From: Lotus japonicus
Taxonomy: Eukaryota > Streptophyta > Magnoliopsida > Fabales > Fabaceae
Reading direction: 5' to 3'
Assembly: GCF_012489685.1 (NCBI RefSeq)
Contig: NC_080044.1
Location: 16,224,369-16,288,368, forward strand
Length of the DNA stretch: 64,000 nt
Shown here: positions 22,613-34,236 of the stretch, one piece after another
How the letters are laid out: every line of letters starts with the position of its first letter
How positions within the stretch are numbered: position 1 is the first letter of the stretch
Notes under the pieces: generated by a model
What the model saw: only the letters and a program-made list of their open reading frames with translations
The model's database searches: none
What the model was told of the DNA's origin: nothing
Program-made: the position numbers and the translations under genes

Positions 22613-22686
22613 TGACTCACAAAACTCATTGCAAATCACTTTATCCATATAAGAACCTTCAACTCACTCCCTCTCTCAATCACCAC

Positions 22687-23559
22687 TGTAATTCTAGATC
22701 CCTTAGAACAGATGTCCTGCACGATGCTGGGACAATCGATTAGAACAATATGACTGAAAACGCACAAACACAGGTACAAATAAAAAAAGAACAAGACACA
22801 GCAAGTTGTTAACCCAGTTCGGTGAAACTTCACCTACGTCTGGTTACCTTTCGCCCAAAGAAAAGGAATTCCACTATCTCAAGATCTAGGTGTTACAGAC
22901 ACACATGAACACATCAAGTTCATTGTTCTTAACCTAGTCTACCCAGTGGTCTTCTACTTAGAACCACAGCCTAAGTATGAGAGCCCCTCTCACTTTTCCT
23001 CAATCACTGCCTTAGTGATTGGTAACAACAATAACTCAAAGTTTGTTTGACACTCAAACGCAACACAGAACAAGGTCTTACTTTATAGAATCAATGAGCA
23101 AGACTTGTTCACAATCAACAACGACAAAGAACAACTTACACTCTCAAAAACACTCAATCTTCAATATAATTCTCCGTGTCTTCAAGCTTCAGTTCTTTGT
23201 CCTTTTATACTTCAGCAGAGGCGGCACTAGGGTTTCTTGGGCTGAAGAACAAATCTAATCCAACTCATATCAGCACAGAATCTTCCAAGATATGATATGA
23301 GTGATTAACGACTTAAGAATAGAAACAAATCTCCAATCACTGATTTGTTCCAACAATAAACAACCCGCGTATATCTCCCTTTAATAAGTTACTTGAATCT
23401 CAAGTAATAACAAATCACATCCTCTAAACTAATAACAAAGGGACCCACATTGCATGCCAGTAAGGACAAATGTCCTGGCCTTCACACAAGCAGATGTCAC
23501 AACATCGGCTAGGACATCAGGTTGTTTTTAACAAAATGTATGACAACAAAGGAACAACA
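22687..23559 (-). repeat. LTR of the copia element (3' LTR in element sense)
   Basis: On the plus strand it begins TGTAATTCTAGATCCC and ends AAGGAACAACA. It is 873 bp, the same length as its partner at 37088-37960. A purine tract abuts its inner edge. Confidence 0.92.
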
Positions 23560-23571
23560 ATCTCCCCCTTT
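23560..23571 (-). promoter_or_regulatory. Polypurine tract of the copia element
   Basis: On the minus strand AAAGGGGGAGAT immediately precedes the LTR, the expected plus-strand primer. Other G-runs follow at about 23643-23651 and 23688-23696, and again near 23951, giving repeated tracts like those in the element at the window start. Confidence 0.75.
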
Positions 23572-24077
23572 GTCAAATTTTGTCTAAAAACAACTTCACA
23601 ACCATAGAGGGTAAATCACATAGAGTCAGCAGCGGAAAAAAAACTCCCCCTCAAAACAATGCATCTTTGTAGCCAACCAGAGAGGAACTCCCCCTCAAAT
23701 GATGAATCCATGTAGACTGCTTGAAGTATAAATACCATATGCATAGCAGCACACACACAAACTAACACACCAAATAATGCTTGAACAGAACCAGTAGAAT
23801 ACTTGAAGAAACAACTTGAAGAACTAGTACATAACCGGTCTTGAATAAGTCTTCATGATTATTACAGAACAGAACCAGAATACCAAGTCTTCAAAGCAAA
23901 ATGAAAGAACGACAAACCAACCAACAAAAACAACAACAACAACAACACTACTCCCCCTTTTTAGCACAGATTTGGCAAAGATGGAAAGAATTAAAGCACA
24001 GCCAAATAAGAGTCAACTAGTATAACTACTAGGACAAGTACTAAACATCAGAAGAAGAAGAGTGCTCATCTTCATTG

Positions 24078-26317
24078 TGTAACACCCTCTAATCCCCTTG
24101 TTTATTTTAAACTTACATCAGAGTGATTATACGCATATTCAAAGAGAGCATTACAAAAATATTCCAAGACTACATATTTCCTCAATAACATATGTCATGT
24201 TCTCAAACTTTAGATCGAAATATTTCATAAAATAATCATACTTCATCTTTTATGCATTGCACAACGGAAATAAATAGAATCATCAAAAAATCATCTTCCA
24301 GACATACTTCAATAAAAAAAATTCAGTAAAAGAAGTATAGGCATTATGGCCATCAAAAAACGTCAACTCCATGTAACTCAAGTTTACAAAAGAAAGAACC
24401 AAAAAGAGTTGTCAATTACTCTCATCAAAATAATTTATTAAACCACGTCCCCCAATGTTACATACAGAGCAATTGACCCTCATACTACTAGATAACTATC
24501 TAAATAACAGTATATAGCTCTCTGTCTACTTCTCATGAGATGCTCCACTAGCACATGTACCTGTACGATGTCGCATAGAACATCATTCCAACAGAAGGGT
24601 GAGAACTTCATCATATAATTAAGCATAATAACAGGTAATGAAAGAACAATACAGAAGTTTACATTATAAAAAACTTTCTCTTCACAATTATACTTTCCTT
24701 ACTCATTATTTCCAAAGACAGTTCTACTTAGCAACTTTGTTCCACACTAAAATATCTTTAACAAAGTAAACGTCATCCAAACTTTTACTAACAACATCAT
24801 TCACAGATATTCACCAACAACAACTATCACAGTTCTTATATTTCTTCCATCACATAGGACCACTCAAAAACGTGAGACTCAATGTGTGACTCTAATGCAC
24901 ATGCATGTGGTACCAATTGTTAACCTTAGCGGTATCATCGCGTTCACACAGAACAATTAACCACCAAATAAAGTCTATCAGACTTCCAGAACTACCCCGG
25001 TTTAGGGACATTCTCTAGCTCCGCAGTAACTAGCAGACATACCTCTGTCACCGGGTTCTGGAACACTCTCTAGCACCGCAGTAACTAGCAGACATGTCTA
25101 TTGACTGTATAAAGTGTATTTGTGCAAACATCTCAACTCTATACATGCATTATATAGCATATTTCTTCATCACTTTCCATAATGAAAATCTCGTCATATT
25201 TGCTCAAACAACACTTCAACCTGTTATCAAATAATCACATTTGCAAAACAGCAATACAACAATTCTCACTTCATCAACAACCAATTCCAATAATTCATCT
25301 TATTGAATTCAAAATATGCATTTTCACCAATTCAAATAAATCACCATAATCCATATACCCAAAATTCAAAAGAGTACCCAAATTAAATAACAGATACAGT
25401 AATAATTTTCTGAAAAACAAGTACAGTAATCCGTTTTCTGAAAAACAGCAGGCACATCGGTCACTAAAAACGATCTCCAGGACTCATTACTAAACTAAAA
25501 ATTACGTTCTTTACACGCATAGAAAGCTGATTAAAAACCCTACAATTTCTTAGTTTACCAAATTTTCATTTGAACCTTAGAACTGGGTGATATCAGACCA
25601 CGAAGTTCGCTGTCCAGCACAGAAACTGACAGAAACAGCAGGTACATCGGTCACTAAAAACGATCTCTAGAACTCATTACTAAACCCAAAATTACGTTCT
25701 TTATACGCCTGGAAAGCTGATTAAAAACCCTACAATTTCTTAGTTTACCAAATTTTTATTTGAACGCCAGAACTGGGTGATATCGGACCAAGAAGTTCTC
25801 TGTCCAGCACAGAAAACTGACAGAAACACTTCTACCTCAAAATCAAATTTCGAAAATTCCGAATTCAGGGTTCCTAGGCATGGCTCTACATCAACCTATC
25901 ATCATACTACAATTATAGGATAAAGCTCACACCATTACCGTGATTGATGATGAACCCTAGTTCTCTTCCTTTCCTCTTCCTTCTTCTTTCACGCGTCCTC
26001 TTCTTTCTTTTTCTTCTTCTTTCACGCGTCCTCTTCTTTCTTTTCTTTAGCTGCTTCCCCATCCTTATTAAACCATCTAAACCTAATTCCTCAAGGGCTA
26101 AACTAAAAATCCTAAAATCTCTCCTAGTCCTTGTCTCTATTTTTAATCCTAACTTCCACCCCCTAACTCTCTTCCATTTCATAAAACACACCCAGCATCA
26201 CAAAAAAATATTTTATTTCATTAAAGTATTATTATATCACCTATTAAACCACCATACAATATAATCTTAATTAAAATAAAATATCAACATTATTTGAATT
26301 AAAAACGGGGTGTTACA
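24078..26317 (-). mobile_element. Solo LTR, 2.24 kb, nested in the copia third ORF
   Basis: The ends TGTAACACCC and GGGTGTTACA are mutual inverted repeats, and perfect CATTG duplications flank it (24073-24077 and 26318-26322). There is no internal coding region. The minus orientation is preferred because the AT-rich presumed U3 and the purine-rich leader then come first, but the near-symmetrical ends leave this open. Length and ends suit a Ty3/gypsy chromovirus LTR (Tekay-like); I cannot confirm the lineage. Confidence 0.8.
25440..25830. repeat. Direct duplication of about 186 bp inside the solo LTR
   Basis: The block from GGCACATCGGTCACTAAAAA through AGAACTGGGTGATATC and CTGTCCAGCACAGAAA occurs twice in tandem with a few substitutions. 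A shorter pair (CTCCGCAGTAACTAGCAGAC and CACCGCAGTAACTAGCAGAC) lies at about 25019-25095, and a third tandem pair is the TTCTTTCACGCGTCCTCTTC motif near 25985-26040. Confidence 0.75.
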
Positions 26318-28133
26318 CATTGTCTGCAGATCCTTCCTTCTCAGCAGCAGCTGCAGGCTCACCTTCTTGACCAGCTTCCTCCTTGAGACTTTGAATCAAC
26401 GCATCCACCTTAAGCTTTCTTGCAGCAGCAACCCTGATGGTTTCTTGCAACTCCTTAGAAATATCTTTCAATTCAGAAAGAACACTCTTTGTTCCAGAAG
26501 CTGACTAAGAAGCAGGCACAGATGTCCTATTGGATGGCAGATCAATGTCCAGGACATGAGGTTCCAAGAATAAGCGATGATCCAAGGTAATAGGATTTCC
26601 TCTGGGAAAGGGCACATCATTCACACCATGAATATGAGGATGTTGTTTCAGTATGATAGCAGTCAGAAGTGAAGGAAAAGAGACAGGAAGCTTCACTGCA
26701 CAAGTCTCAGCATGCTTCAGGGTTTGAGTAAATACAAAAGAGCCAAAATCAAAATGAATCTCAGTTCCTATACGGTAGATCAACTTGGCCAGCATAGCAG
26801 AGACGGCAGAGGTATGATTAGAGGGAATCCAATTCACCACTCCAATCCTATTCAAAATTGCATACTTCATAGTCAAATATCCAGTAGAGAGAAGCTTCTT
26901 GGCAGGCCATTTCGTCACCTTTTCTCCAGTCAATTCTTCAGCAATGGTGTCCAGAGAGAGTTCTTCTTCAACAAATTCAACCACACTCCTCTCGAGTGCT
27001 TTATTTATGATTGCAGGAGAGAAATTCACACACTGACCCCTCACATAGACTTTTCTAAATTCAGGACTGGCAGGATTGCCAACATCATCAGACAAATTGA
27101 CTTGGAACTCCTTCACTAGCCTATCATAACACTTGCTTATCTCCATAACAGTCTTCCTCAAACCAGCTCTTGTGATAAGAGCAACAATCTCCTTGCATTC
27201 CAAAACATCAGACCCAATTTCCCTTTCCTTAGCAATACGTCTCTAGAAGACATACTTCCATTTGATGGCATTCTCAGCAGCATGAAAAGAAACATTATCA
27301 AGTGGAATTGAAGGAATATCCTGGGGAATGCGCTTACCAGAAAACTTCTTTCTCTTAGAAGCCGTGATGTCCAGGACATCGGCTTCAACATCCGAATCTG
27401 AAACCAGTTCAACCCTGGAAACCTTCTTCTTCTTCACAGTAGTCTTCTTTACCTTCTTGCCAGAGGACTCCACAACCTTTTGCTTTCCCTTACTTTGCAC
27501 ATCCACTAGTTTTGATTTTGAAGACACAGGAGTGGGCTTTGCTTTCTTCTTTTGGCTCATAGGGGTTTCTCCAACAGATGCCCTTCTTCTTTTAAGTATC
27601 CTGGCAACAAGACTCGCCAAGGGTACTTCCTCTGAATCTTCACCATCAGAGATTGTCTCATCTGAGGAATGTGTAGACGTTGCGACATCATCTTCATCAT
27701 TTGCAGAAACAAAAGAGTTTGAAACATCCTCAGACACAAGGGCTTCAGGGTTTTGTATTGGAGTTGCACGAGACTTGTAATGCTTCCTGGATAGAGTTGA
27801 GTTCTTCTTGGATTGAGCGCAAGAACTTGTGTGCAAACCCATAACCCTAGCACCACCAGCAGTTCTCTCTATCTTTCCCTTCACATATTCTTTCTTGCCT
27901 GTAGACATGGTGAAATGGTAATGCAGAAAGAACAAGTACAAGAATTGAGAGAATTGTAAGTAAAGAGAACCGGAGATTGTGAGATCAAGATTAGCAGTTT
28001 GTTGTGAGATTGGAATGAGGTCGTTGATGATGATTATATAGCAGTTGAGTGGGAAGGAAGCAATGATGTCACAACGGCAGTTAATGGTAGTTACAAGAAA
28101 ACTAGCCGTTAGATTGAAAAAGGGCGTTAATTG

Positions 28134-30150
28134 CTATGCTCCTTCGAAGAGACAAATCCCAAGGTTACCTCTTAATTTATCAAATGTAGCAGCATCCAAG
28201 GGTTTGGTAAAAATATCAGCCAATTGTTTCTCTGTGGGAACATGTTCCAAAGTGACAATTTTGTCCTCAACCAACTTCCTGATGAAATGATGTCTGATAT
28301 CTATGTGTTTGGTTCCGCTATGTTGAATGGGATTCTTTGCAATGTTAATGACACTTAAATTGTCACAATACAATGTCATGACATCTTGCTTGACTTCATA
28401 CTTCTTCAACATTTGCTTCATCCAAACAAGTTGAGTGCAACTACTCCCCGCTGCAATGTATTCTGCTTCAGCTGTGGATAGAGAGACACAATTTTTCTTC
28501 TTACTGAACCATGAAATCAGATTGTTCCCAAGGAAGAAGCAACCTCCAGATGTACTCTTCCTATCATCAGCACTCCCTGCCCAATCTGCATCACAATACC
28601 CTACAAGAGAAGAATTTGTATCATGTGTGTAAAGAATGCCATAGTCACATGTACCATTTATGTATTTGATAATTCTTTTCACTTGTAAGAGATGACTTGT
28701 CTTTGGTGCAGCTTGATATCTTGCACAGGCACCCACAGCAAAGGTAATATCTGGTCTACTAGCAGTGAGGTACAAGAGGCTTCCAATCATGCTTCTATAC
28801 AAGCTTTGGTCAACATCCTCTCCCTGATTATCTTTTGTCAACTTGATATGAGTAGCAGCAAGAGTCCTTTTATGCCCAGATTTATCAAGACCAAACTTCT
28901 TAACAATACCTCTGGCATACTTACTTTGAGAGATGAACATGGAGTCTTCCATTTGCTTGATCTGAAGTCCCAGAAAGTAATTTAACTCACCAACTAAACT
29001 CATCTCAAATTCTGACTTCATCTGTTGGACGAAATGTTCCACCATCGGGTTCGACATCCCACCAAAAACAATATCATCAACATATATCTGAGATATCATG
29101 AGTTTTCCTCTTTCATTCTTCACAAACAATGTCTTATCAATTCCTCCTTTGCAATAGCCATTCTTAACCAGGAAATCTGTGAGTCGTTCATACCATGCTC
29201 TAGGAGCCTGTTTTAATCCATACAAGGCTTTCTTGAGTTTGTACACATGATCAGGATGATGTGGATCTATAAATCCCTTTGGCTGTTCAACATACACCTC
29301 CTCATTCAGATATCCATTCAGAAAAGCACTTTTGACATCCATTTGGAATAATCTGAATTTCAAAAGACAAGCAACTCCCAACAAGAGCCTAATGGATTCC
29401 AGCCTAGCCACAGGAGCAAAAGTTTCTTCAAAGTCTACCCCTTCTATCTGAGTGTATCCTTGAGCAACAAGTCTTGCTTTGTTCCTAGTCACAACACCAT
29501 TCTCATCTGACTTGTTTTTGAAGATCCACTTAGTGCTTATGACATTTAATCCTTCAGGTCAAGGAATGAGATCCCACGCTTCATTTCTTCTAAACTGGTC
29601 AAGTTCCTCTTGCATTGCATTTATCCAGTACTCATCTGTTAGGGCCTCTTTGACATTCTTTGGTTCCATCTTGGAGATGAAACATTCATGAGCAATGTAG
29701 CTTCTGGCCCTGGTGGTAACACCTTCTTTAGGATCACCAATAATATTTTCTTGAGGGTGATTCTTTTGGATTCTGATGGAAGGACCTTTATTGGCAGTGG
29801 TCATCTTTTCTTCTTGTTCATCTGAGCTTACATCTGACTCGATGTCGAGGTCAACTGTTGGGACATTGGCTTGGACATGTGGACCATCCTCATCTTCTGT
29901 TGCAGTAGTGTCCTCCCTTCCACTTGGTTGATCATCAATAGAGACATTTACTGATTCCATCATGACCTCTGTTCGAGAGTTGTACACTCTGTAGGCCTTG
30001 TTGTTTGTAGAATACCCCATGAAGATTCCCTCATCACTCTTAGGATCCAGCTTTCTTCTTTGATCACGATCAGCCAAAATGTAACATTCCTTTCCAGAGT
30101 TCATATAGTGTGACTGCAGTTCTTGCTCTAATGGTTACTCTATTATGGAT
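28134..30150 (-). pseudogene. Copia pol: integrase end, reverse transcriptase and RNase H
   Basis: On the minus strand the frame continues the integrase C-terminus (AYRVYNSRTEVMMESVNV) at about 30100, crosses one in-frame TGA at 29559, and runs on through reverse transcriptase ([20 protein letters not shown], then the catalytic YVDDIVFG near 29070) and RNase H ([19 protein letters not shown], then AEAEYIAAG and CDNLS) to a stop at 28134. Near 30110 a small deletion removes the part between LWKG and ECYILADRDQRRK and shifts the frame relative to the upstream gag-integrase ORF. The motifs are of the Pseudoviridae (Ty1/copia) type. The TGA is consistent with a single C-to-T change. Reverse transcriptase and RNase H would copy element RNA into DNA in the particle, but this copy cannot be expressed as one polyprotein. 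Confidence 0.92.
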
Positions 30151-30155
30151 GTAGT

Positions 30156-33100
30156 GTAACACCCCGATTTCGGTGGCGTCACTTTAGTAACCAAAATAAA
30201 CTTAATGCGGAAAAACGTGAAGATTTTTTTTTAATATAATAACTAAGACAAGACTGAATTAAATAAAACCCAAATGCGAAAAGTAATAAAACTAATATAC
30301 AATATATAAACAGCCCCGCTGTAAGTAGCAACCTCGTCACGAGTAAACCTCCAGTGACGGGTAATAGAAGAGTAGCGCCCGTAGGCAATATGTACAAACC
30401 GAATGAAAGGGTGAAGTGTCCGCAACACCATCCCTCAAAACTGAGAATAAGTTGACCCAATGGTCTGAAAATAAGACCTCCTAAGTCCAACCAACTCTCT
30501 GTGATTCCCGTAAGGAAACCACACAAAAAGCTATAGGCGGAACTACCCTGTCCCCTAAAGAAGCAAATGAAACAAGACTGTCAGAGCTAAACTCTACTCC
30601 TACACTAATCCTAACTCGAGGAGCTCATACCAACACTCAAAACTATGTGCTAGCATGATCGTCGTCTGAATCAGAATCCAGAACAACTAAGTCTACCAAC
30701 CATATCCGTCCTCCCCTCGCAACCGCAGTACGCTCTGATGCTGGACTCACGGGCTTAGGGCCCGAACCCTGATCATCAATGATCGCAACGGTGGGTGCAC
30801 TAGACCCTGCCGAAGGCACTCCCACTGGCTCCTCCTCTGAGGGATCCTCCTCGTCTGAAGACAACGGTGGTGGTGGTGGTCCTCCAAGTCCTGGTCCACA
30901 GTGAACGCCCGGTGGCAAGTTGAAGCTGACAGAGCATCTCCTCAACACTCCTGACCTCAGGAGTCCTCCACTATCTACGTGGTCCTCCATGATGCGCCCC
31001 GAATACGTCGCTCGATGGCTCGCGGGGTCAACCACCCACGACCCGGGGTCGTCCTGATCGATCATCTCGTACCTAATCCCCCCCGAAGGGTGGACCATTG
31101 TGAACCAGTCCGCAATGGACATCTGACAAAAGGCGTTGTCCGCCAAAACACACACAGAAGACGCGAGGGTCAACTCCAAAGAACTATGTAGATAATAAAC
31201 CCAATAGGTACAGATAATAAATAGCCGCTTAGGCTTATAGCTAGGGATAACATCCTAGGGTTGCATGTTGCACAATAACATAAACGCAATAATAACAGAT
31301 AGCATGTTCCAAATAGGATTAACAAGTAGCAATCACACTCAACAACTAAATTAGTATGCATGTTGCATGATATGTATGCAGGTTAACCCAGTCAACCAAT
31401 ATGCAATCCGGAACGGATGGACATCAACGGATCAGCCCAAGCACCAGCCACGGTGGGACCATTTCGGCCCGCGTGCCTCTTACTCCAACAACAGCGGTAG
31501 TCAGATCAGTCGTAACCCGTAGGTCTGCCATTTCGGTCTGCTACAAGAGACGTCTACAGACGCTCTTACACGGAAATCCGGGTCTTATGACCATTTTGGA
31601 ATCCGACGAGGTCCAGAGTACGTCCTGTGTTAATACCTCATTAATGTTGCATGAATGCAGGATGATTAGACAAACAACGTCTCCGAATCTCACTCGACAC
31701 GTCGCCACGTGTTCTAGGTAAATTAAAGTCTCTAAAAGCTTACCCTAAGGTAAAGTCGATTCTGCGACAAAAGACACTTCTTCACAACAACACATAACTC
31801 ACGATGATCTCCAAATCATCCGACTCATCTCAATCCGATGGTCACAACTGCTCAACGAGCACAGAGTATCACACTCTCGGAAACTAACGGTTTCCCGGAC
31901 TTATCCCCAGGATAGCCCAACAACATAGCTGCTCCAACAGCACAACAACAAACGCTGCTCTAACAGCACCACAACATCTACATACTCGAAGCCTCTCAAC
32001 TTTCTCAATACTGGGATCCGACGACACTTCTCGTTTTCCAAAACTAAGATTTGACTTCCACGCCTTCCTTTCGAGTTTATTATCATTAATTAAAGATTTA
32101 GAGGTTGTTTAATGTCTTATGAGTTTTCTTTACAAAATACTATCCTTTTAGACTTATCGCAAATCCTATAAGTTCTCGGGATCTCCAAATCCCCAATGAC
32201 TCCAGAGAATGTCTCGATCCATACACATCATAACAAGGTCCGAATCTCATTCGTCCTATCAAACTTTCTTAAAACTCTCAAAATAAAATCGACATGACCT
32301 GCCCGCTATTCTCACCATTCAGAATCTCAGATCTCATTGCATAAGTATAAATAACTCAGCACAACCAATCAACATGTCATATATCAATATATTAAGCAAT
32401 AACCACATAGCACTTAGCATATAAGGCATGCACCACACATCCTAAATTACCCAATTAGCACTTAGCATGTAATCCACTCATCAAAAACATTCAGTAGATG
32501 CATCATCTACATTGTCAGCCGAAGCCTCAGAAAACATTTTCCAATCACACACAATCCAGTGCATAAACAGTAAACAATGTCGAAAGCATCGAACCTAAGT
32601 ATTAACTAGAGATTCAGTGAGAAGCCCTCACCTGTAGGTTCTCCAGAATGATCGTCTAACGCTTCCTCGCAAGCAAAGCCTTGTTCCTCGGGAAACTCTT
32701 CAAAAGCACCTTTAGAACAAAACCACATAAATCAATCAAAATCTATCGGAGACTAAGCTATCAATACGTACTAAGGTTACACGAAGTAATCTATACTCTA
32801 AGGTACGATAATCTAGCGCGAAAGACAAGTTTTCGGAAAAGGAAATTTTCCTCCTCCCCCCTAATAGGTTCGGCCACTTTTCACAATTAGGAGACTCGAT
32901 TTTTCTTCGATCAAACTTGGTTCCTATGCTATCATTAGCCGTAACTAAGGGTATTCTGAACTCGGAAAAATTATCGGATCAAAAACTGTCGCAGGGGTAT
33001 TTTGGTCATGATTTTTAACTTAGAAATTTCAAACTGAAATCCCAAAAACCAAATTTGACAGGGACGTTACTAACGATGTTTATGACAACTAATCCTACTA

Positions 33101-34236
33101 GCACTAAGCTAAGGCGATAGTTTTCAGCCTAAAGGTTGAAGCTTTACTCCAAAAACTCCAAAAATGGGTATTTTAGGCTAAAATTGATTCCGGCGGAATT
33201 CCGGCGACATAACGGAAAATCTAACCCGGCAGAAGTGATCTTGGGCACATAAGGAAGAGGTTTAGAATCAGAAATGAAATATTCAGGATAGTTTTGCAAA
33301 AACCTCAAAACTATCAGCTCAGAAAAGTCTACAGAAAAGCTATGGAAAAAGCGATCAGAGGTAAGGATTAGCGACTATACCTCGAAACCTTGAAGCAGCA
33401 ACTAACGGATCAACGATCAAGCAAGTAATGAAGAAAAACTCTTCTTCCTTCTTCCTTGTTGAAGCTCGCGGCCTTGGAGAGAAAAATGGAGGAGTTTTGT
33501 GTTTTTTTCTCACTTGCTTGCTATATATAGAAGATGGAAATTCGCGGGAAAATGAAAGTTTCGCGAATCTGATTTTTCCGGCGTCATTCTCCGTGAATAC
33601 TAAGATATGTTTTGGCAAAAGAATTCCAAAACTAAAAAGATGTCTCCTTGTATTTTTGGCAACTAATGCATAGTCGGTGTAAAACTATTTTACCCGATAA
33701 GTTGCTTTTTGCATCGAATGTCGGAATGGAAAACTTCCTTCTGAAGAAAGATTGAAATCATCAAGAGAAATGGGTGTACGCGTGTAGAATCTTCATTTGA
33801 TGTTCCGAATAGAAAAAGTCCTCATAGTCGGGTAATTCTAGGGTTTTGAAACACCAGGGTTTCAGTTTCGGCAAACTTCCGATGATTGGAATCGGACGTT
33901 CGTAGATCCTAGAGTTTCGCCTCGAAACGATTGTGATATATGGAAAAAGAGAAGTTCTAACATTTCTCTGAAGATTTTTGGAATTAACTTCCATCGTGCC
34001 TAAAAGTGAAAATTAGCTACATACTAGGGTTTCTGACCTAGGTTTAAGCGTATAACGATCGTGCTATAACTTTTATCAATTCTAATACAATCCTTAAACT
34101 TTTCCTGAACTTTCTCCTTCATAAATTTATTTCATTTAATAAACTTTTGTTCAGGTTTCCCTTCGCATTACATCAACCCTAATCGTGAATAAGAAGTTTA
34201 TTCACTTAGCATAAGTTTAAAAACTTGGGCCTTACA
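30156..34236 (-). mobile_element. Solo LTR, 4.08 kb, nested in copia integrase
   Basis: Minus-strand ends are TGTAAGGCCCAAG and GGGGTGTTACA, with perfect TGTAG duplications (30151-30155 and 34237-34241). It is the second copy of the family at 9597-13585. It sits exactly between two halves of the copia integrase reading frame, and the LTR's own TGTAA supplies the stop codon that ends the upstream gag-pol ORF. It carries a 178-codon ORF (30643-31179) that the other copy has lost. Confidence 0.9.
30643..31179 (-). CDS. LTR-resident ORF, 178 aa, function unknown
   Basis: The ORF begins MELTLASSVCVLADNAFCQM and ends DSDSDDDHAST on the minus strand, about 490 bp before the LTR's 3' end. The first 95 residues look globular (WFTMVHPSGG, YEMIDQDDPGSW, LPPGVHCGPGLGG). 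A proline run and an acidic motif SSDEEDPSEEEP follow, and the C-terminus is acidic. GC content is well above that of the flanks. The related LTR at 9597-13585 has only fragments of it (near 13080-13260). The ORF at 4003-4464, also near the end of an LTR, shares the SDEEDPS-like acidic block. I know of no function. Either a real accessory gene or transcribed-leader sequence that happens to be open. Confidence 0.4.
   Translation of the reverse strand: MELTLASSVCVLADNAFCQMSIADWFTMVHPSGGIRYEMIDQDDPGSWVVDPASHRATYSGRIMEDHVDSGGLLRSGVLRRCSVSFNLPPGVHCGPGLGGPPPPPLSSDEEDPSEEEPVGVPSAGSSAPTVAIIDDQGSGPKPVSPASERTAVARGGRIWLVDLVVLDSDSDDDHAST

Larger units (their letters stand above)
20557..22686 (+). repeat. 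Host segmental repeat, unit C, left part (promoter of gene C)
   Basis: Matches unit B from 16961 onward (TCAATCGTGTGTTGTATG) and ends inside the 5' leader of the C2H2 gene, where the copia element inserted. A Mutator-like element (21072-22412) lies inside it. Unit C resumes at 37961 and again at 53373. Confidence 0.75.
24041..27908 (-). pseudogene. Third ORF (env-like) of the copia element, broken
   Basis: Reading starts at ATG 27908 (MSTGKKEYVKGKIERTAGG). The first 220 residues are Ser/Lys-rich and low in complexity, with acidic stretches (SSDETISDGEDSEE) and basic ones (KKVKKTTVKKKK). An in-frame TAG at about 27243 is followed by a globular region (MECKEIVALITRAGLRKTV to LFLEPHVLDIDLPSN) of the plant-transposon-protein type found in Sirevirus third ORFs. 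A second in-frame TAG at 26505 precedes a short helical tail. A solo LTR (24078-26317) then splits the last codons, whose remainder (DEHSSSSDV and stop) lies at 24041-24077. Both stops could come from single C-to-T changes. The function of this ORF class is unknown; an envelope role has been proposed but not shown. Confidence 0.75.

Noticed and set aside
23560..24077. CRISPR-like or satellite array from repeated CTCCCCCTC and AACAAC words
   Set aside because: The words are irregularly spaced purine-tract complements and an AAC microsatellite, not equal repeats with spacers; CRISPR is also not expected in a plant genome.
25913..26264. ORFs in the pyrimidine-rich part of a solo LTR
   Set aside because: They arise from tandem TTCTTTC-type repeats and give low-complexity products.
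27328..27780. 150-codon plus-strand ORF
   Set aside because: It is the reverse-complement shadow of the Ser/Lys-rich part of the copia third ORF; the Phe/Ser-rich product is what such a shadow gives.
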